A stretch of 64,000 nt of DNA from Manis javanica (lineage: Eukaryota > Chordata > Mammalia > Pholidota > Manidae), in contig NC_133161.1 of assembly GCF_040802235.1 (NCBI RefSeq), forward strand, positions 109,013,001 to 109,077,000, in the 5' to 3' direction. A program made the translations under genes and the position numbers. Under the pieces are notes generated by a model. It was given only the letters and a program-made list of their open reading frames with translations. It made no database searches and was not told where the DNA came from. Below are positions 10,994-23,454 of this stretch, one piece after another. Each line of letters begins with the position of its first letter. Positions within the stretch are counted from its first letter, which is position 1.

Positions 10994-12415
10994 CTCCACC
11001 CCTCCAGGACTCACCTCTCAAACTGTGCTCTCAATGCTCTGCAGTGGGCCCTGTGCAAGGAAGCTGGAACGTTGTAACCAAATTCCATAATAACAATACA
11101 ATATACAAATAACAAATTATGACATTACAATAATCCCCAAGCCTGAGGAGATCCATTGCCATCGTGGCTGTATTCAAACCAGTTCTACTCAAAGCTGGAC
11201 ATTGTAACCAAATTCCATAATAACAAGAGGCTGTGACAATATACAAATAAAAATTACAACAAATTATAACCCTCAAGTCTGAGGAGATCCATTGCCACCA
11301 AGTGGTCATTCCTGGCTGTATTCAAACCAGTTCTATTCAAATGAGTTGACCAAAAGGACCATAGGTGGGCCTTACAATACCCATCTTCTCCAGCCTCTCC
11401 AGCAGAAAGTCTTGCAGACACACAGGCCCATCTTGTTGTTTTGTCTCTGGCTTCTGCTTCGTTCTCAGTGGCTGGAAGTGCTGCTTCAGTTTCTCTTGGT
11501 GCCACAGCTCCAGTAAGAGTATATCTGACTTTCCATCCAATTTCTGTCTGCTCCTGTCTTGATCAAATCAACCCACATCTGGGTCCTCGTGACCCTCACA
11601 GGGCTCTTTAAAATCTTCCTTTCAGTAGCAGACTATTTCCTTTTGTGCTTTCATTGCTTAAGCCTGAGTATAGGAGCAGACCACGGAGTGCTCCATGACC
11701 TGGGGAAGGGGCTGCAACTCTCCTGGAGAAACCCTCAGTTGCCACTTCTTTGTTTTCTTTGGGCTCTCTACTAGCTTTCAACCAGGTGGAGTTTCAACCG
11801 ATTAGGGGCTGATGCCTCCAGCACTGGCAGAGCCTCCACCCCCACCTGTTCATCAAACCTCCGCTCCTTCATTTCTGGGGCAGATGGCTCCACTACATCC
11901 TTCACCTGCCCCATGGCAGCTGGCATCCTGCACTCTTGTGCTGCTTCTCTTTCTTGTGCTGCTTCCTCTCAGGCTGCCATGACACCCATTACCTTTACAC
12001 AGCACATTGCAGTTACACAATTCAGTCACCAACAAACTTTTTACCTCTTCAACAGCAGCTCACAGACCACATTCTTGTGCTTCCTGCAGGAGGACATCTT
12101 TCTCCCTTATGGCCTTTCTCATTATTGTTAGAAAAACTCCCCACACTTTCCGTCACCTCATGGGCACTCTGTTGCTCTACCAAAGTCTCTGTTTTGCTGA
12201 GGGATAACTTTACTGCCTCAGGTGTTGCCTTCATCTCTTTCCAGTCTTGGGGTGGGGTCCAGTCCTCTAGGAGGTGAGCCATGTTGGAACACATGTCCAC
12301 TGGGGGGTACTTGAAGGTCTCCCCATCCTTAGGCACAGCCCGCTGAAGCAACCCTACCATGAAGGCAGCCTGTTCTTTTCCTTGGTCAACAATGAAACCT
12401 GCGAACTATGCCAAT
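10994..12415 (-). pseudogene. Degenerate gag-like internal region of the reverse ERV
   Basis: A broken minus-strand frame at 12360-12049 starts near the leader. It shares WxPxQDW and the following positions with the forward provirus near 13720-13750. Next to the leader a tRNA-primer-site-like ttggcatagttcgcagg (reverse of 12398-12414) follows the LTR. It resembles the 3' end of a serine tRNA, with mismatches. The region ends near the gag-pol boundary (homologous to ~15150-15240 of the forward copy). It then contains a ~130-base tandem duplication at 11061-11340 before the 3' LTR. Confidence 0.6.
11061..11340. repeat. Tandem duplication of ~130 bases inside the reverse ERV
   Basis: The words ttgtaaccaaattccataat, gaggagatccattgcca and ctgtattcaaaccagttcta occur twice in the same order, starting near 11070 and 11200. 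The copies differ by several substitutions and small indels, so the duplication is old. Confidence 0.8.
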
Positions 12416-12832
12416 TGTCTTGCCAATGGGTTTCAGCCCTGGGTAAGTTCACTATGGATTGAATGAGACCGAAAAATGACAATGGGATGTTCTTGGGGTG
12501 AAAGGGTTTATACCCAACTTTATTCCCATGGTGGCAGGTCAATCACTAGAACCCATCCACTCAGAGCAAGTCTGCATGCAACAAACTGGTCTTTGCCTCG
12601 GGGCCTCTCTGCCCCTGCAGCCGTCTCAGTCTCTGTCCTTGGCACTGCCAGCACTCCAGAGTCTGCTGTCCTGCAGCCTTGCAGCCGTGCGGCCATACCA
12701 CTGTTTTGAACAGAGCACTGGGCAGAGCCCTTTTATATAGGGTCATAACAACGTATTGCCCACACATGTAGTGAGCAAGCCAGCTAGGGCCAGGTGAGAA
12801 TCCTGGCCATAGGAATCTTCACTTTATCCACA
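12416..12832 (-). repeat. 5' LTR of the reverse ERV
   Basis: A 417-base LTR in reverse orientation, homologous to 10604-10993. The sense end is next to the primer-binding-site-like sequence at 12398-12414. On the minus strand a tataaaagggctctgccc TATA block and an aataaagttgggtataaa signal are visible. Confidence 0.8.
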
Positions 12833-13271
12833 CGGGTTGTGGGATGAGGGGGTTGAGGTGGGCAAGGCACAATGAGGGTGTGAGGGGGTGTGGGGGGAAT
12901 GATGGGGTGGTGAGTTGGCAGTGAATTGGAGAGGTGGGGTGAGGCAGGGGAGGTGGGGGTGGGGTGTGATGTGGCAGCAAGGGGGTGAAGTGGGAGCCTA
13001 GTTGTGAAGTTGGGATGCAGAGGGGTGAGGTTGGGGTGAGGGGTGGTGGGTGAGACAGGGTAAAAGGAAGTGAGGTGAAATGGTGCAGTGGGGTGAGGTG
13101 GGGTGCAGAGTGATGGGGGTGAGGCAGTTGTGAGGTGGTTTTAGTTTGGCTTGTGGGGTAAAGCAGGGTGAGGGGGTTGAGTGTTGTGTGGGCTTGAGGT
13201 GAGGAGGGTTAGGGTTTAAGGGATTTAGGGTTTTAGAATTTTAGGGTTAGGACAAGAGCTAGGGTTAGGTG
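12833..13271. repeat. G-rich minisatellite passing into TTAGGG-like repeats
   Basis: Irregular ggggtgaggtgggg-type repeats run to about 13200 and are followed by degenerate telomere-like words: ttagggtttaagg, ggatttagggtttt, ttttagggttagg and gctagggttaggtg. The G-rich strand is the + strand. It ends at the 5' LTR of the forward provirus, and the same style of repeat resumes at 19140. Confidence 0.85.
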
Positions 13272-13569
13272 TGTGGGAAAGTAGGGGTTCCTATGGCCAG
13301 GATCCTCACTGAACTTAACCCACTTGATGCTGTCACTGGCCTGTTAGGCTACTGCTTCCACACCCATAGGCAATAAACTATTATTGCCTACATAGAGAGT
13401 TCAGCCCAGTGCTCTGGGCAGGGACAGAGATGCTAGTGCTCGACCTACCGCTGGGAGAACAAGTCAGGTAATAAACCCTTTCATCCCAAAGAAGTGTTCT
13501 ACTGTCATTTCTTTGGCCACACTGAATCCATAGCGAACTTGCTGGGGGCTGAAACCCATTGACAAGACA
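13272..13569 (+). repeat. 5' LTR of the forward provirus
   Basis: Starts TGTGGG and ends gacaagaca. It carries ctacatagagagttcagccc at the TATA position and aataaaccctttcatccc as polyadenylation region. It is followed by attggtgaagtccacag, a decayed primer-binding site. Confidence 0.85.
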
Positions 13570-13639
13570 ATTGGTGAAGTCCACAGAGTTCATTGTTGAC
13601 CAAGGAAAAAGGCTGCCCTTACCGGAGGGGTACTTCAGC

Positions 13640-15150
13640 AGGCTGCCCCTATGAATGGGGAGACAGTGGATCATCCTCCAAAGGGTATGTGGTCTGAGGT
13701 GGCTCGCCTCTTAGAGGTCTGGGCCCCACTCCAGGACTGGAGGCAAGTGGTGGTGATATCTGAGGCTCTAGGTGTGGCCCTTGGTATAGTAAATAGGTCT
13801 TTTGAGAGATAGAGTGCCCATAAGGCAGCGGGTACTGTGGGTTGGCTGCTTCTCACAGTATTAAAAAGTCTACAGAAGAGAAGGACATGCTCCTGAAAAA
13901 AATCCAAGAAATGGTGGCACAAGAACATGAGCTGCAAACTTATGTGGATTCCCTGAAGAAGGAAATGGCATTGATGCGAGAGGCAGCACGAGAACACTGG
14001 CAGCAAGGTGCCATTGAAGAGGTGAACGATTCCTTACAGAATGAGATGGCAGTGCTGCCAGGTGCTCTGAAGGAGGAAGAGGCCATCAAGAAAAAAGACG
14101 AACTCCTGATGGAAGCACAGGGGGAGGTGATACGAGAACGTCAGCTGCGAAGCATTGAGCTGAAGGTAAGAGACCTTCTGAAGACTGAGGTAGCATTGCT
14201 GTGAGGCACAGTAGAAAAGGTAAAGATTGTAGCAGAGGAAGCACTTGGGGGAGGGGAGAGAAAGGTGCTGCCAGCCCCAGAAATGGAGGAGCTGGGGAAG
14301 GATGAACGGGTGGTGCCGGGGCCACTGACCCCTCTATTGAAGGCATGCCCAGTGGTTGTAAAGAAAATAAAGACCCAGCAGCTGAAAGTTCCCCAAGGAG
14401 AGGAGCAGCCTGCTCCCCAAGTCGTGGAGCACTCTATGGTCTGCCCCTATACTCAGGCTGAGTTGGTGCATTTGGTCTCCCAGTTTAGGCAGAAGCCCTC
14501 GGAGTCAGAATCAGCTTGGCTCCTGTGTCTGTGGGACTTAGGGGTGGATGGAATTGTTCTGTCTGGATCAGAGATGGGAAAGCTGGCTTCTCTGACAGTT
14601 CAGCCTGCCTTGTGGCAGTGATTACCAAATGTACATCAGACTGCAGGGAGTCACTCCCTCCTCAATTGGCTTATGGCTGCACTTCGTGCTGTGTGGCCCA
14701 ATCAGGGTGATCTACCATCCTCCCCTGCTAGACAGCAGATGTGTGCTGAGCTCCAACAAGTGTTATGAGAGCTAGGCATAAGAAATACCACCTATAATCC
14801 AGAGAAACATGGCCCAGATGAAGAGATTTTCACTACTGGGATGAGAAATACTATGCTTCAAACAGCTCCCACATCCCTCTTTGGTCTCTGGTGGCCATTT
14901 TTTCCCCTCACTTAGGGCATCCCATAAATGAGGTGACATGTACAGTAGCAGACTTAGGAGAGGCTGAAGCAGTGAGAACACAGAAAGAAGGTCTGCTACT
15001 CACAAGAAGAATTTAAAGGGCCCCGTGAAGGTTACGGGGACCCAGATGTGGATTGATTTAATATGAGCAGGAGCAGATGGAAGGAAATTAGATGGGAAGT
15101 CAAATAGGATCTTACTGGAGCTATGGCAACAGCCAAAACCAGAGCAGCAG
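13640..15150 (+). pseudogene. Degenerate gag of the forward provirus
   Basis: Fragments in several frames. 13842-14204 encodes a Lys/Glu-rich, heptad-like coiled coil of about 120 residues. 14265-14621 contains a capsid-like block with YTQAELVHLV and WLLCLWDLG. The coiled coil followed by capsid resembles ERV-L-type Gag, the family from which mouse Fv1 arose. Stops and frameshifts separate the parts. Confidence 0.65.
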
Positions 15151-15429
15151 TTCCAGCCATTGAGACCAAAGAGGCAGAGTCAGAGACAGAGCCATGAGTC
15201 CAGCCTGTGTGTCTGCAAGACCTCCTGCTGGAGAGCGAGCCAACCTCACTTGAGCCCACACAGGAAGATCATTGGGGAACCCGGTTTGAATGAGAGGAAG
15301 GTTGAGATATCTGCCCTGAGAGACCAGAGGGGACCAGAGGCCACATGTTGAAATAGCTATCCATTGGTCCCTAGTGAATATACAACATGTCCTGGCTCTG
15401 GTGGACAAAGAGGCTGAATGTTCACTGAT

Positions 15430-18400
15430 TCATGGTAACTGAACGGTTCTGTGGGACCCCACTATCATAGACGGATATGGGGGTAAGGCTATCAGAGTGA
15501 AACAAGCCCAAATCCCTTTGGGAATAGGGCGTCTACCCCCAAAGGAGTATACTGTGTATATATCTCCTATCCCTGAGTATATTTTGGGTATTGATATCCT
15601 GCAGGGTCTATGGTTGCAGACTACTGCAGGTCAATTCAGACTGAGAGTACATGTGCTGAAGGCAGTTCTGGGGACATGCGAGGCACCTGTCCATAGCTCT
15701 GCCTGTGCCTCAGCAGGTGACTAGTACCAAACAATACAAACTGCCTGGAGAGCATAGAGAGATTGGAGAAACTCTCCAGGAGCTGGAAAAGGTGGGTCTT
15801 ATAAAGCCCACACAGAGTCCTTTCAATTTCCCAGTGTGGCCAGTAAAAAAGCCAGATGGCTCCTGGCATATGACTGGATTACAGAGAACTGAATAAGGTC
15901 ATACCCCCTATGCATGCTGCTGTCCCCTTTATTGCAGGCCTGATGGATACCCTCAGCCATGAACCAGGAACCCATTATGTGGTAGATCTTGCTAATGCCT
16001 TCTTTTCCATTGACATTGAGCAGGAAAGTCAGGAAGTTTGCCTTCACATGGGAAGGAGAGCAATGGACTTTCACCATCCTCCCACAGGGATACCTCCACA
16101 GCCCCACCACCTGTCATGGACTTGTAGCCCAGGACTTGGCTACATGGGAAAACCCACCAATGGTGTGGCTGTACCATTATATTGATGTCATTTTCATGTC
16201 CGATTGTCTTTCAGATCTAGAAGGTGCAGCACCTAGACTGCTGCAACATCTACAGGAGAAAGGATGGGCTGTGAACAGTACCAAGGTTTCAGGGATGTGG
16301 TTTGTCTGTCAAATTCTTAGGGGTCATCTGGTCAGTAAGACCAAAATTATACCAGAAGCAGTTATAGATAAGTCCAGGCATTTCCTACCCCTACAACTGT
16401 AGCATTGCTACAGGAGTTTTTGGGTCTTTTAGGCTACTGGAGAGTGTTTATCCTGCACTTGGCACAAATTCTGAAGCCCTGATATGGGTTGGTATGAAAG
16501 GGCATCATGTGGGACTGGGATGAGATGTGTATTTGCCTTTACTACAACGAAACAGGCTGTCAAGGCCATGTAGATCCTTGAGTGTGATAGACCCATCAAG
16601 GCCCTGTGAGCTGGAAGTTCATATGACTGAAGACAGTTATGGCTGGGGTCTCTGGCAGCAGCTTGAATGAACTCTCCAACCTATTGAATTCTGGTCACAA
16701 CCGTGGAAAGGGGCAAAGGTAAGATACACTTTGCTAGAAAAACAGCAGGCTGCCGTGTATCATGCCTTGCTGGCTACAGAACCGATCACTGGAATGGCCC
16801 TGCTAAAGGTAATAACCACCTATCCCATCTTCGGGTGGGTATGAGACTGAACCCAAAAGCCAAGGAGTGGAGTGGCACAAATGCCCACACTAGCCAAGTC
16901 GGATGCTTACCTACAGCAGCATAATGCCCTCTCTAGTAGCCCCTGAAGTGAAGAACTCCAGCACTTTTGGGGGCCAGTTACATATTCTAGTGAAAAGCAG
17001 GAAGAACTTGCTTTTGAACATTAGTAGAGAGTCCGTATTGGGAGGGAAGAGCCCCTATACCTGAAGATGCATGGTACACGGATGGCTCCAGTTATGGGCA
17101 ACCCCCAAAATGGTAGGCTATAGCTTTCCATTTTAAGACTAAGACAGTATGGATGGTAGATGGTGAGGGGAAGAGAAGCTAATAGGCTGAGCTGCAGGCT
17201 GTGTGGCTTGTGATCAGCCAGAGGGCCTCCCCTATAATTGCACTGACAGCTGGGCTATTGGGGCTTGACCCTGTGGCTACCAACCTGGTACCATGCCAAC
17301 TGGCTGGTTGGTCACCAACCTCTTTGGGGGCAAGAAATGTGGCAAGACTAAAATAATTACAGTATACCATATGGCAGATCATTTGCCACTGGCATCCCAG
17401 GAAATGATGAAGCAGATAAATTGGCCCAGATATGTTGGTTAGAAGGAAAGCCTACCTCTGATATAGTCCAGTGGTTACATCAGCATTTGTTGAACGCGGG
17501 GCAAAAGATAATGTGGGCTGTAGCCCATCGGTGGGACTTGTCTTTGACCTTTGAAGAAGTTAGTAGAGCCTGGCAGGAGTGTATCATGTGCTCCAAAAGG
17601 GACTTATACTCAGTTCCACAGCAACATGGGACAATAGCTAAGGGGCCTATACCCCTTGTCAGGTGGCAGATAGTTATATTCGACCTCTACCTGTGTCAGA
17701 AGGATATCAGTATGCTATGACTTGTGTGGACATGGCTACTGGACTTACAGTTGCATTTCCTACCCATTGTCCAGACCAGCAGACAACCAAAAGAGGTCTG
17801 GAGCATCTCTGCTGCTTGTGGCCGACCACAGGTAATTGATAGTGATCAGGGCACCCATTTTACTGGACATACACTGCAAGAATGGGTGTGACAGCTGTGA
17901 ATCAAATGGAAGTTTCATGTGCCATACAATCCTACTGCAGCAGGCATGATAGAGAGGCACATGGCTTGTTAAAATCCAGACTAAGGTCAGATACCAGTAG
18001 TCTGTAGGGATGGTCAGTCCACTTATGGATCGTGCTATAGCATTTGAACAAGAGACTCCAAAAGGGAGCCATGAGCCCCATAGGTTAACACATATGGCTG
18101 CCTCCCCTATGCAACTGCAAGTACAAACTAAGGAAGAACCACTGAATCCAAGGTTCGGCCACCAGAATAATATCTTGCTGCCAGCACCAACTGCACTAAA
18201 TCCTGGAGACTCCATGAGTGGACGTGGCCTTGGACCTTTTGACACATAGACCAATGATGGCTGGCTCTCTTGGTGCCTTGGAGACAAGGCCTGGAAGCTG
18301 GCCTCCTGTGTATTCCTGGAATAACAGCAGAGTGGCCCTCAAAGGTCACAGTAGTATATCCTGAATGGTCAGAAGGTAGGAGCATTTTAGTTGTCAATTT

Positions 18401-18600
18401 TGTTTTATCATTATGGACAGTGCATGCACCTCCAGTAGCACTATATATAGACCCTTCAGTAACCCCCATGGGGAAGGGAGTAAAAGTATGGTATACTAGA
18501 CCTGGAAGGGACCCCCTTTCTGCTACAGTCCTATCACAGGACCACTCTCTTGCATGCATTCTACCTGATGGACAAGATTGTTTATATTGGTGTCATTAAA
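15430..18600 (+). pseudogene. Degenerate pol (protease, RT, RNase H, integrase) of the forward provirus
   Basis: Domains appear in order but in shifting frames. The protease C-terminal part (YILGIDILQG) is near 15575. RT is at about 15720-16400, with SPFNFPVWPVKKPDGSW, then DLANAFFS, then LPQGYLHSPTTCHGLVA and a YHYIDV catalytic-box remnant where YxDD is expected. RNase H is around 17070, with WYTDGSS. Integrase is at about 17450-18000, with SDQGTHFTG near 17840 and a YNPTAAGMIERH block near 17930. A C-terminal integrase-like part reaches 18600. Multiple stops make it non-functional. Confidence 0.8.
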
Positions 18601-18842
18601 ACATGTCTTATTGCCCCTAAGGTCTTTGTGGATTGGGAACCTCCTCTGGCTTGAGGAACATTATAATTTTTTGTTACCTGTATCAAAATCTTGTATCTAA
18701 AATTTTGTTATTATCTCTTAAGTTGTTAGCCTCTGTTGCTGTTGTGGAATCTGGTTACAGTGCTCCAGCTTTCTCACATAGGGACCATTGCAGAAGATTG
18801 AGAGCATGTAGATAGTAAGGCAAGAATCCTGGAGGGGTGGAG

Positions 18843-19139
18843 TGTGGGGAAATTGGGGTTCCTATGGCCAGGATCCTCACTGAACTTACACCACCTGATG
18901 ATGTAACTGTCCTGTTGCTAGGCTACCTCTTCCACACCTTTAGGCAAAAATCTATTATTGCACTATATAGAGAGCTGGCCTAGTGCTCTGGGTGGAGGCA
19001 GAGACTCTAGTGCTCAACCTACTGCTGGGAGAACAAGCCGGGTAATAAATCCTTATACCCCCAAAAAATGTTCTGTCATTTCTTTGGTCACACTGAATCC
19101 ATAGCGACTTGCTGGGGGCTGAAACCCATTGGCAAGACA
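18843..19139 (+). repeat. 3' LTR of the forward provirus
   Basis: Starts TGTGGGG directly after the purine tract cctggaggggtggag and ends ggcaagaca. It matches the 5' LTR throughout with scattered substitutions and short indels, so the insertion is old. Confidence 0.85.
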
Positions 19140-19385
19140 GGTGTTAGATTCAGGATCCAGGTCAGGTCAGGAATAAGGGTCAGGGCTATGGCCAGGGTTT
19201 AGCGTTTACCATTAGTGGTTAGGGTAAGGGTTAAAGTTCCTTTGGGTTTGGAATTTGCATTTGCGTTTGGGTTTGCTTTCAGATTTTGGGTTAGGAGTTA
19301 GGGTTGGGTTAGGATTAGGGTGTTAGGGTTGTGATTGGGGTTAGGCCTAGGTTTACTCCTAGGTTGAGTGTTAGGGGAATCAACT
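19140..19385. repeat. Degenerate TTAGGG-like tract
   Basis: Words such as gtggttagggtaagggtt, ggagttagggttgggttagg and gtgttagggttgtg lie on the + strand, with longer non-telomeric spacers. It continues the tract interrupted at 13271 by the provirus. Confidence 0.8.
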
Positions 19386-20930
19386 AATGGGGAAGACTGT
19401 CTCCAAGCTAACTCAAATATCATCTTGTACTTAAGATGAAATTTTAATGTGAAATTCCCTTCACCATGGGAAACTAAATGAATGAATTGAGAAACTGAAT
19501 ATTCATTATCTTGAAGGAAATATTACTGAATTAATCTCTGTGATATTTCTATTCCTGTGGTAATCAGTATCCATAGCATTGGCTTCAAACCTTTTTATGC
19601 TCATACAGTTTGGTAGGTCCTAAGCTGACAATGGCTATTAATGGGCTAACATCAAGATGTCTGCAAGGCTGGATTCCTTCTGGATTCCCCAGGGAAGAAT
19701 TCAGTGGCTTTCACGTTCGCATTTCTAGAGCTCAGCTACATGCCTTTACTCATCACCCCCCTCCACCTTCTCAGCCAGCAGGATGACCTGAAAATCTCTC
19801 CTTAATTGCAGGTCTTTTTTGGTCAGTTTTGTCCATTCTTTCCAACATGAGTTGCACCTGGAAAATCATGGCTAATCTGGAAAATCATGGCTAATCAAGG
19901 AGCCCCTTGATTCCATCTGCTACAATGAATCCCAGCTGGAAGTTGGAGCTGAGTTTGTCTCCAGTGAGTTTCCTTGCCTTCTGACTGTGAATATTGGGGG
20001 CAGGAGAATCCATTGTGTTGCTTGTTGCCCTGTGCATTGTAGATGCTGAGCAGCATGCATTCTGACATTGCCAAATATCCCCAGAGGGAAAATCATCCAT
20101 GCTTGAGGCCCACCGTTCCAGAGTTATAGAACAGGACGCATCCTGGCATAACTGCAAACAACGCCCCATCCCTTACCCAGATTAGAACTCTGCATGAACA
20201 GGTCGACCATCCAAACCCCATTTTGGCATGAAAAATGGGTTTTGTAAGGAGTCGCAACTCACAGAATGCATTTTTCTAAAAATTCATTCACACAATCCAT
20301 AGCTGACACTAAGCTCTGATGGTAGTCTGTAACAAGTTTTCAAGCTATCCCTTGTCATGAACAACCACTTTATGATGAGAGAGTAAAGGGCAGCTGTAAA
20401 CTGACTTCCCAATGAAGTGGTTGTTTTGACAAAAGGATCATGAAGCTCAAGATGTGTAGTACCCAAGATTTTGGAATAAAGGAAAAAAGTTCCCCCCTTT
20501 GTTGACCAGAGGAAAAGTAGTTTTCTTGAAAGCCCAGTGGTTGTGTGTCTACCACAAGTTGATGTTATGAGGATCACAAGAGGCCTAATCAATACGGGTT
20601 TCTGAGCCTGAGAAAATACTCAGGGTGTGAATCTCATGCTGGAAGTTTAGACCTTTGGAAGACAGGAGAATAGGAGAGAAAAACAAAAGCAAAAAAACCT
20701 CAATTCACCTGGCTTATAGCTCAGTTTAGTACTAAGAAAGATTGGACAGAAAGCATTTCCTTTTCTGTCCATACCAGTGTCCCACAAGGAAATCATGAGC
20801 ATAAAGGTGGGACTAACACGAGAGCCATGCACCTAAAGAACAGCTGTGAGGAACCAAATGAGGATTCTGCTGCAGTCCTTTAGTGTATGCAACTGGCTCC
20901 TGAACAGGACATGGTTGTTTGGATTCATAA
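19386..20930. other. Mostly unassigned sequence with one MER20-like fragment
   Basis: No gene was found. At about 20010-20125 there is a reverse MER20-like hAT fragment (cctgtgcattgtagatg, then gacattgccaaatatcccc). The remainder has short frames with no recognisable protein. Confidence 0.4.
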
Positions 20931-20975
20931 GGGTCTGGGTCTGGGTCAGAAGTCAATGTTAGAGTCGAGGGTTAG
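20931..20975. repeat. Telomere-like/G-rich tract left of the solo LTR
   Basis: gggtctgggtctgggtca, then gagtcgagggttag. It resumes after the LTR at 21387, showing that the LTR was inserted into it. Confidence 0.6.
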
Positions 20976-21386
20976 TGTGGATAAAGTGAAGGTTCCTATG
21001 GTCGGGATTCTCACCTGGCCCTGGTCGGCTGGCTCACTACACACGTGTGGGCAATACATTGTTATTGACTGTATATAAAGAGCTCCACCCAGTGCTCTGA
21101 GCAGCACAGTGGCAAGGCTGCAAGGCTGCAGGAGAGCAGAGGCTGGAGTGGTGGCAGCACTGAGGACAGACTGAGACAGCTGAGTGGGCAGAGAGGACCA
21201 GAGGCAGAGATGGGCTTGCTGTATGCAGATTTGCTCTGAGTGGATGGGATTCTAGTGATTGACTTGCCACCTTGGGAATAAAGTTAGATATAAACCCTTT
21301 CATCCCAAGAACATTCTACACTCATTTATTTGGTCTCATTGAATCCATAATGAACTTGCCCAAGGGTAAAACCCATTGGCAAAACA
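20976..21386 (+). mobile_element. Solo LTR of the same ERV family
   Basis: 411 bases, from TGTGGATAAAG to cattggcaaaaca. It is homologous over its whole length to the reversed LTR at 12416-12832, with which it shares the gagcagaggctggagtg-type U3 block and tatataaagagctccaccc. No internal ERV sequence is attached, so it is a product of LTR-LTR recombination or a duplicated fragment. Confidence 0.85.
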
Positions 21387-21450
21387 GGGTTCAGTGTTCA
21401 GGTTCAGAGTTAGGGGTCAGGATTAGGGTTTGGGTTCATGTTTAGGGATC
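21387..21450. repeat. Telomere-like tract right of the solo LTR
   Basis: gggttcagtgttcaggttca, then gagttaggggtcagg, then attagggtttgggttcatg. Continues the style of 19140-19385. Confidence 0.7.
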
Positions 21451-23454
21451 TGTATAATTTCATAATACCACCAAAGGTAGGAAACTGTTACACATTCATA
21501 GGAAACCTACACACACAAAAACAAAGACAGGCACTGTACAGAGCTTCAATTCTGTAACTTCAGCCTTGGGTCAAACAAAAGCACAAATACCTGATCCCTG
21601 GATCATCCTAAAAGCTAGACCTCACCATTGTCCTACCAATATTTGTGGAGGAGATATTTAAGATTTCCTTCCCCTGGTGTGTGGAGGTTTTGGACTACAT
21701 TTTGGATGGAGAGACCAAGGAGAGACCAAATGGCCATCTGGATGTCCTCAAAACACCTCTGAATGGTGAGACATGCAGCCTGTTTTCAAAGAGCTTTGCC
21801 AGCCTCAGGTGTTAGCAGTGATTGAGCCAGAGGTTCACTAAATAGAGGTTCTGTCTCTAAAGAAGATTGAGCCTGGGGAAGTATTCATTCTTAGAGGCTG
21901 AGTTTTCTTGGGAAGTGGCTATCTTAGCATATTTGTCAGTCCAGGAGATTCCTTGGCTTTGGTAGGTAGCTTCCAGTGTGAGCTTTAATTTTGAGAATAT
22001 CTAGTTCTTTAGTTTGTAGTAAGTCTCCTAATAGGGATGGGCTCCGTTTTTGATAGGTATTCCTGCAATTGTCACTGATCACTCTTTGTTTCCATTCAAG
22101 GGAACTCAGGGACCTTCACAGGAGTAAAGGGAGGTCAGTGAGAGCTATTCAAGGGCAAAGGTTTGTAGGCACAAGTCAGGGACCTTGTCAGGAGAGCAAA
22201 TAATACTGCTGTTCCAGTTGGAAAGTATTCTTCCAAGAAAGTTGATTGTAGTCATGGGTCTAAGCAGAAAACCATGCTGGATAGTAAGGTCTAGTGAGAG
22301 AAAAAGGTCTAGATAATGACACATCATAAAATGGGCAGCAAAGATGCATTTCACTTCTAGAGTTCTCTGCTCCTTCTTGGACTTCATGTTAGAGAAACTG
22401 CCTGTAGGGAATTCATCTTTCTGTTCTTCCACACAGATGGCCAACTTAATATTTGATTGCTCTTATTGACTAATTAATTGTCCTTTTCACTTTCTTCTGC
22501 TCTTAGCAAGTGAGCCATTTCACACCTTTTCCTATTGTAAATTGGATAAATAACATTAGAAAGTAAAGGAGAGATAATGAACCAGTCTCTTGGTTAAGCT
22601 TGGCCTCTTATCTGAATCCAGTCACTGTCTTTTTCTGCTGTAATGAGATGTGGTGTCAAAAGGAATAAAGTCAGTGTGGCAAACAAGTCTCAGAGGTCTG
22701 AACATCATGTAATAAACCCTGAAATATGGCCAGTTTCCACAATCATATGTCAGCGTTGCTAGGTACATAGCAATTCTAGGTACATAAAATTCTAGTTCGT
22801 ATTTCATTGTAATGTAGACACTGAAGAGTAAAGAATTTGATACAGCATGTTTAAGATTTATATTTCTAAGTAAGGTAGATTGGGAGGTACATTTTTCAGG
22901 TCTCCCTTAAAAAGAACCTATTGCAGTGTGTGGGAAAACGATAAGCTCTAGTTGCTTCACCTCTTTGGGGTCCTCCACGGACTTTGTACTGAGGACATAC
23001 TCTCCCCAGGCTTCTCCCAGCTAATGATGGGATGATGGAGCAGGGCCCTTCCCCTCACTGGCAGCCTGTGCTCTGGGGCTCCCCATAGGCCTGGCTAAGA
23101 CTTTATCAGAGTTGCCCTGAAGTCTGAGTCTCTTATCCACAATTCTCCTGCTTACCTTTTCTCCTTTCTCAGGGGCCATACCCACATTGCAGTTGGAATG
23201 CTTACCTCTCTTACATCCACTCCATCAGTTCTTCATCCTCTGCAGGTGTTTCCATGGCCAATCACTTGTGTGTCTGATTCCATCTTGGCATCTGTTTCCA
23301 AGAGAACCCAAAGTGTTACACTAAGAAAACAAGAAAATTTTCCCTTCTAGACTCCATTGATTCTTTTATCAGGAATAATGATGACACTAAATCTAGCTTT
23401 CCATTCCAGGTAATAAATGACCCATTGGAGCTATATGTAATAAAACTTGGGGAA
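21451..23454. other. Unassigned sequence
   Basis: No gene-like frame, no tandem structure and no repeat that I can name. Short open frames on both strands look random. Confidence 0.4.

Larger units (their letters stand above)
10604..12832 (-). mobile_element. Short ERV provirus, reverse, pol and env deleted
   Basis: Two related LTRs (10604-10993 and 12416-12832), both reversed, flank a 1.4 kb internal region. In sense orientation both LTRs start TGTGGA and end near cattggcaagaca. A purine tract cctggaggggtggag abuts the 3' LTR and is identical to that of the provirus at 13272-19139. The internal region holds only leader and gag-like sequence and then passes straight to the 3' end, so pol and env are lost. 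Flanking bases are AGGG on the left and CGGG on the right, a possible imperfect 4-bp target duplication. Confidence 0.85.
13272..19139 (+). mobile_element. Old ERV provirus, forward, class III-like (ERV-L/ERV-S type)
   Basis: A 5.9 kb element flanked by ~300-base LTRs (13272-13569 and 18843-19139) that I judge to be roughly 85% alike, and by a 4-base direct repeat GGTG (13268-13271 and 19140-19143). Internal order is leader, gag with a coiled coil, protease, reverse transcriptase, RNase H and integrase. No env can be recognised before the purine tract at 18826-18842. All frames are broken by stops and indels. Class III is suggested by the coiled-coil gag, the wording of the RT domain and a degenerate serine-tRNA-like primer site. 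Class I remains possible. Confidence 0.85.

Noticed and set aside
10604..21386. Assigning the old ERV family to class I because of the 4-base GGTG direct repeat
   Set aside because: Coiled-coil gag, RT wording and the serine-tRNA-like primer site point to class III, and four bases can match by chance. The class is left tentative.
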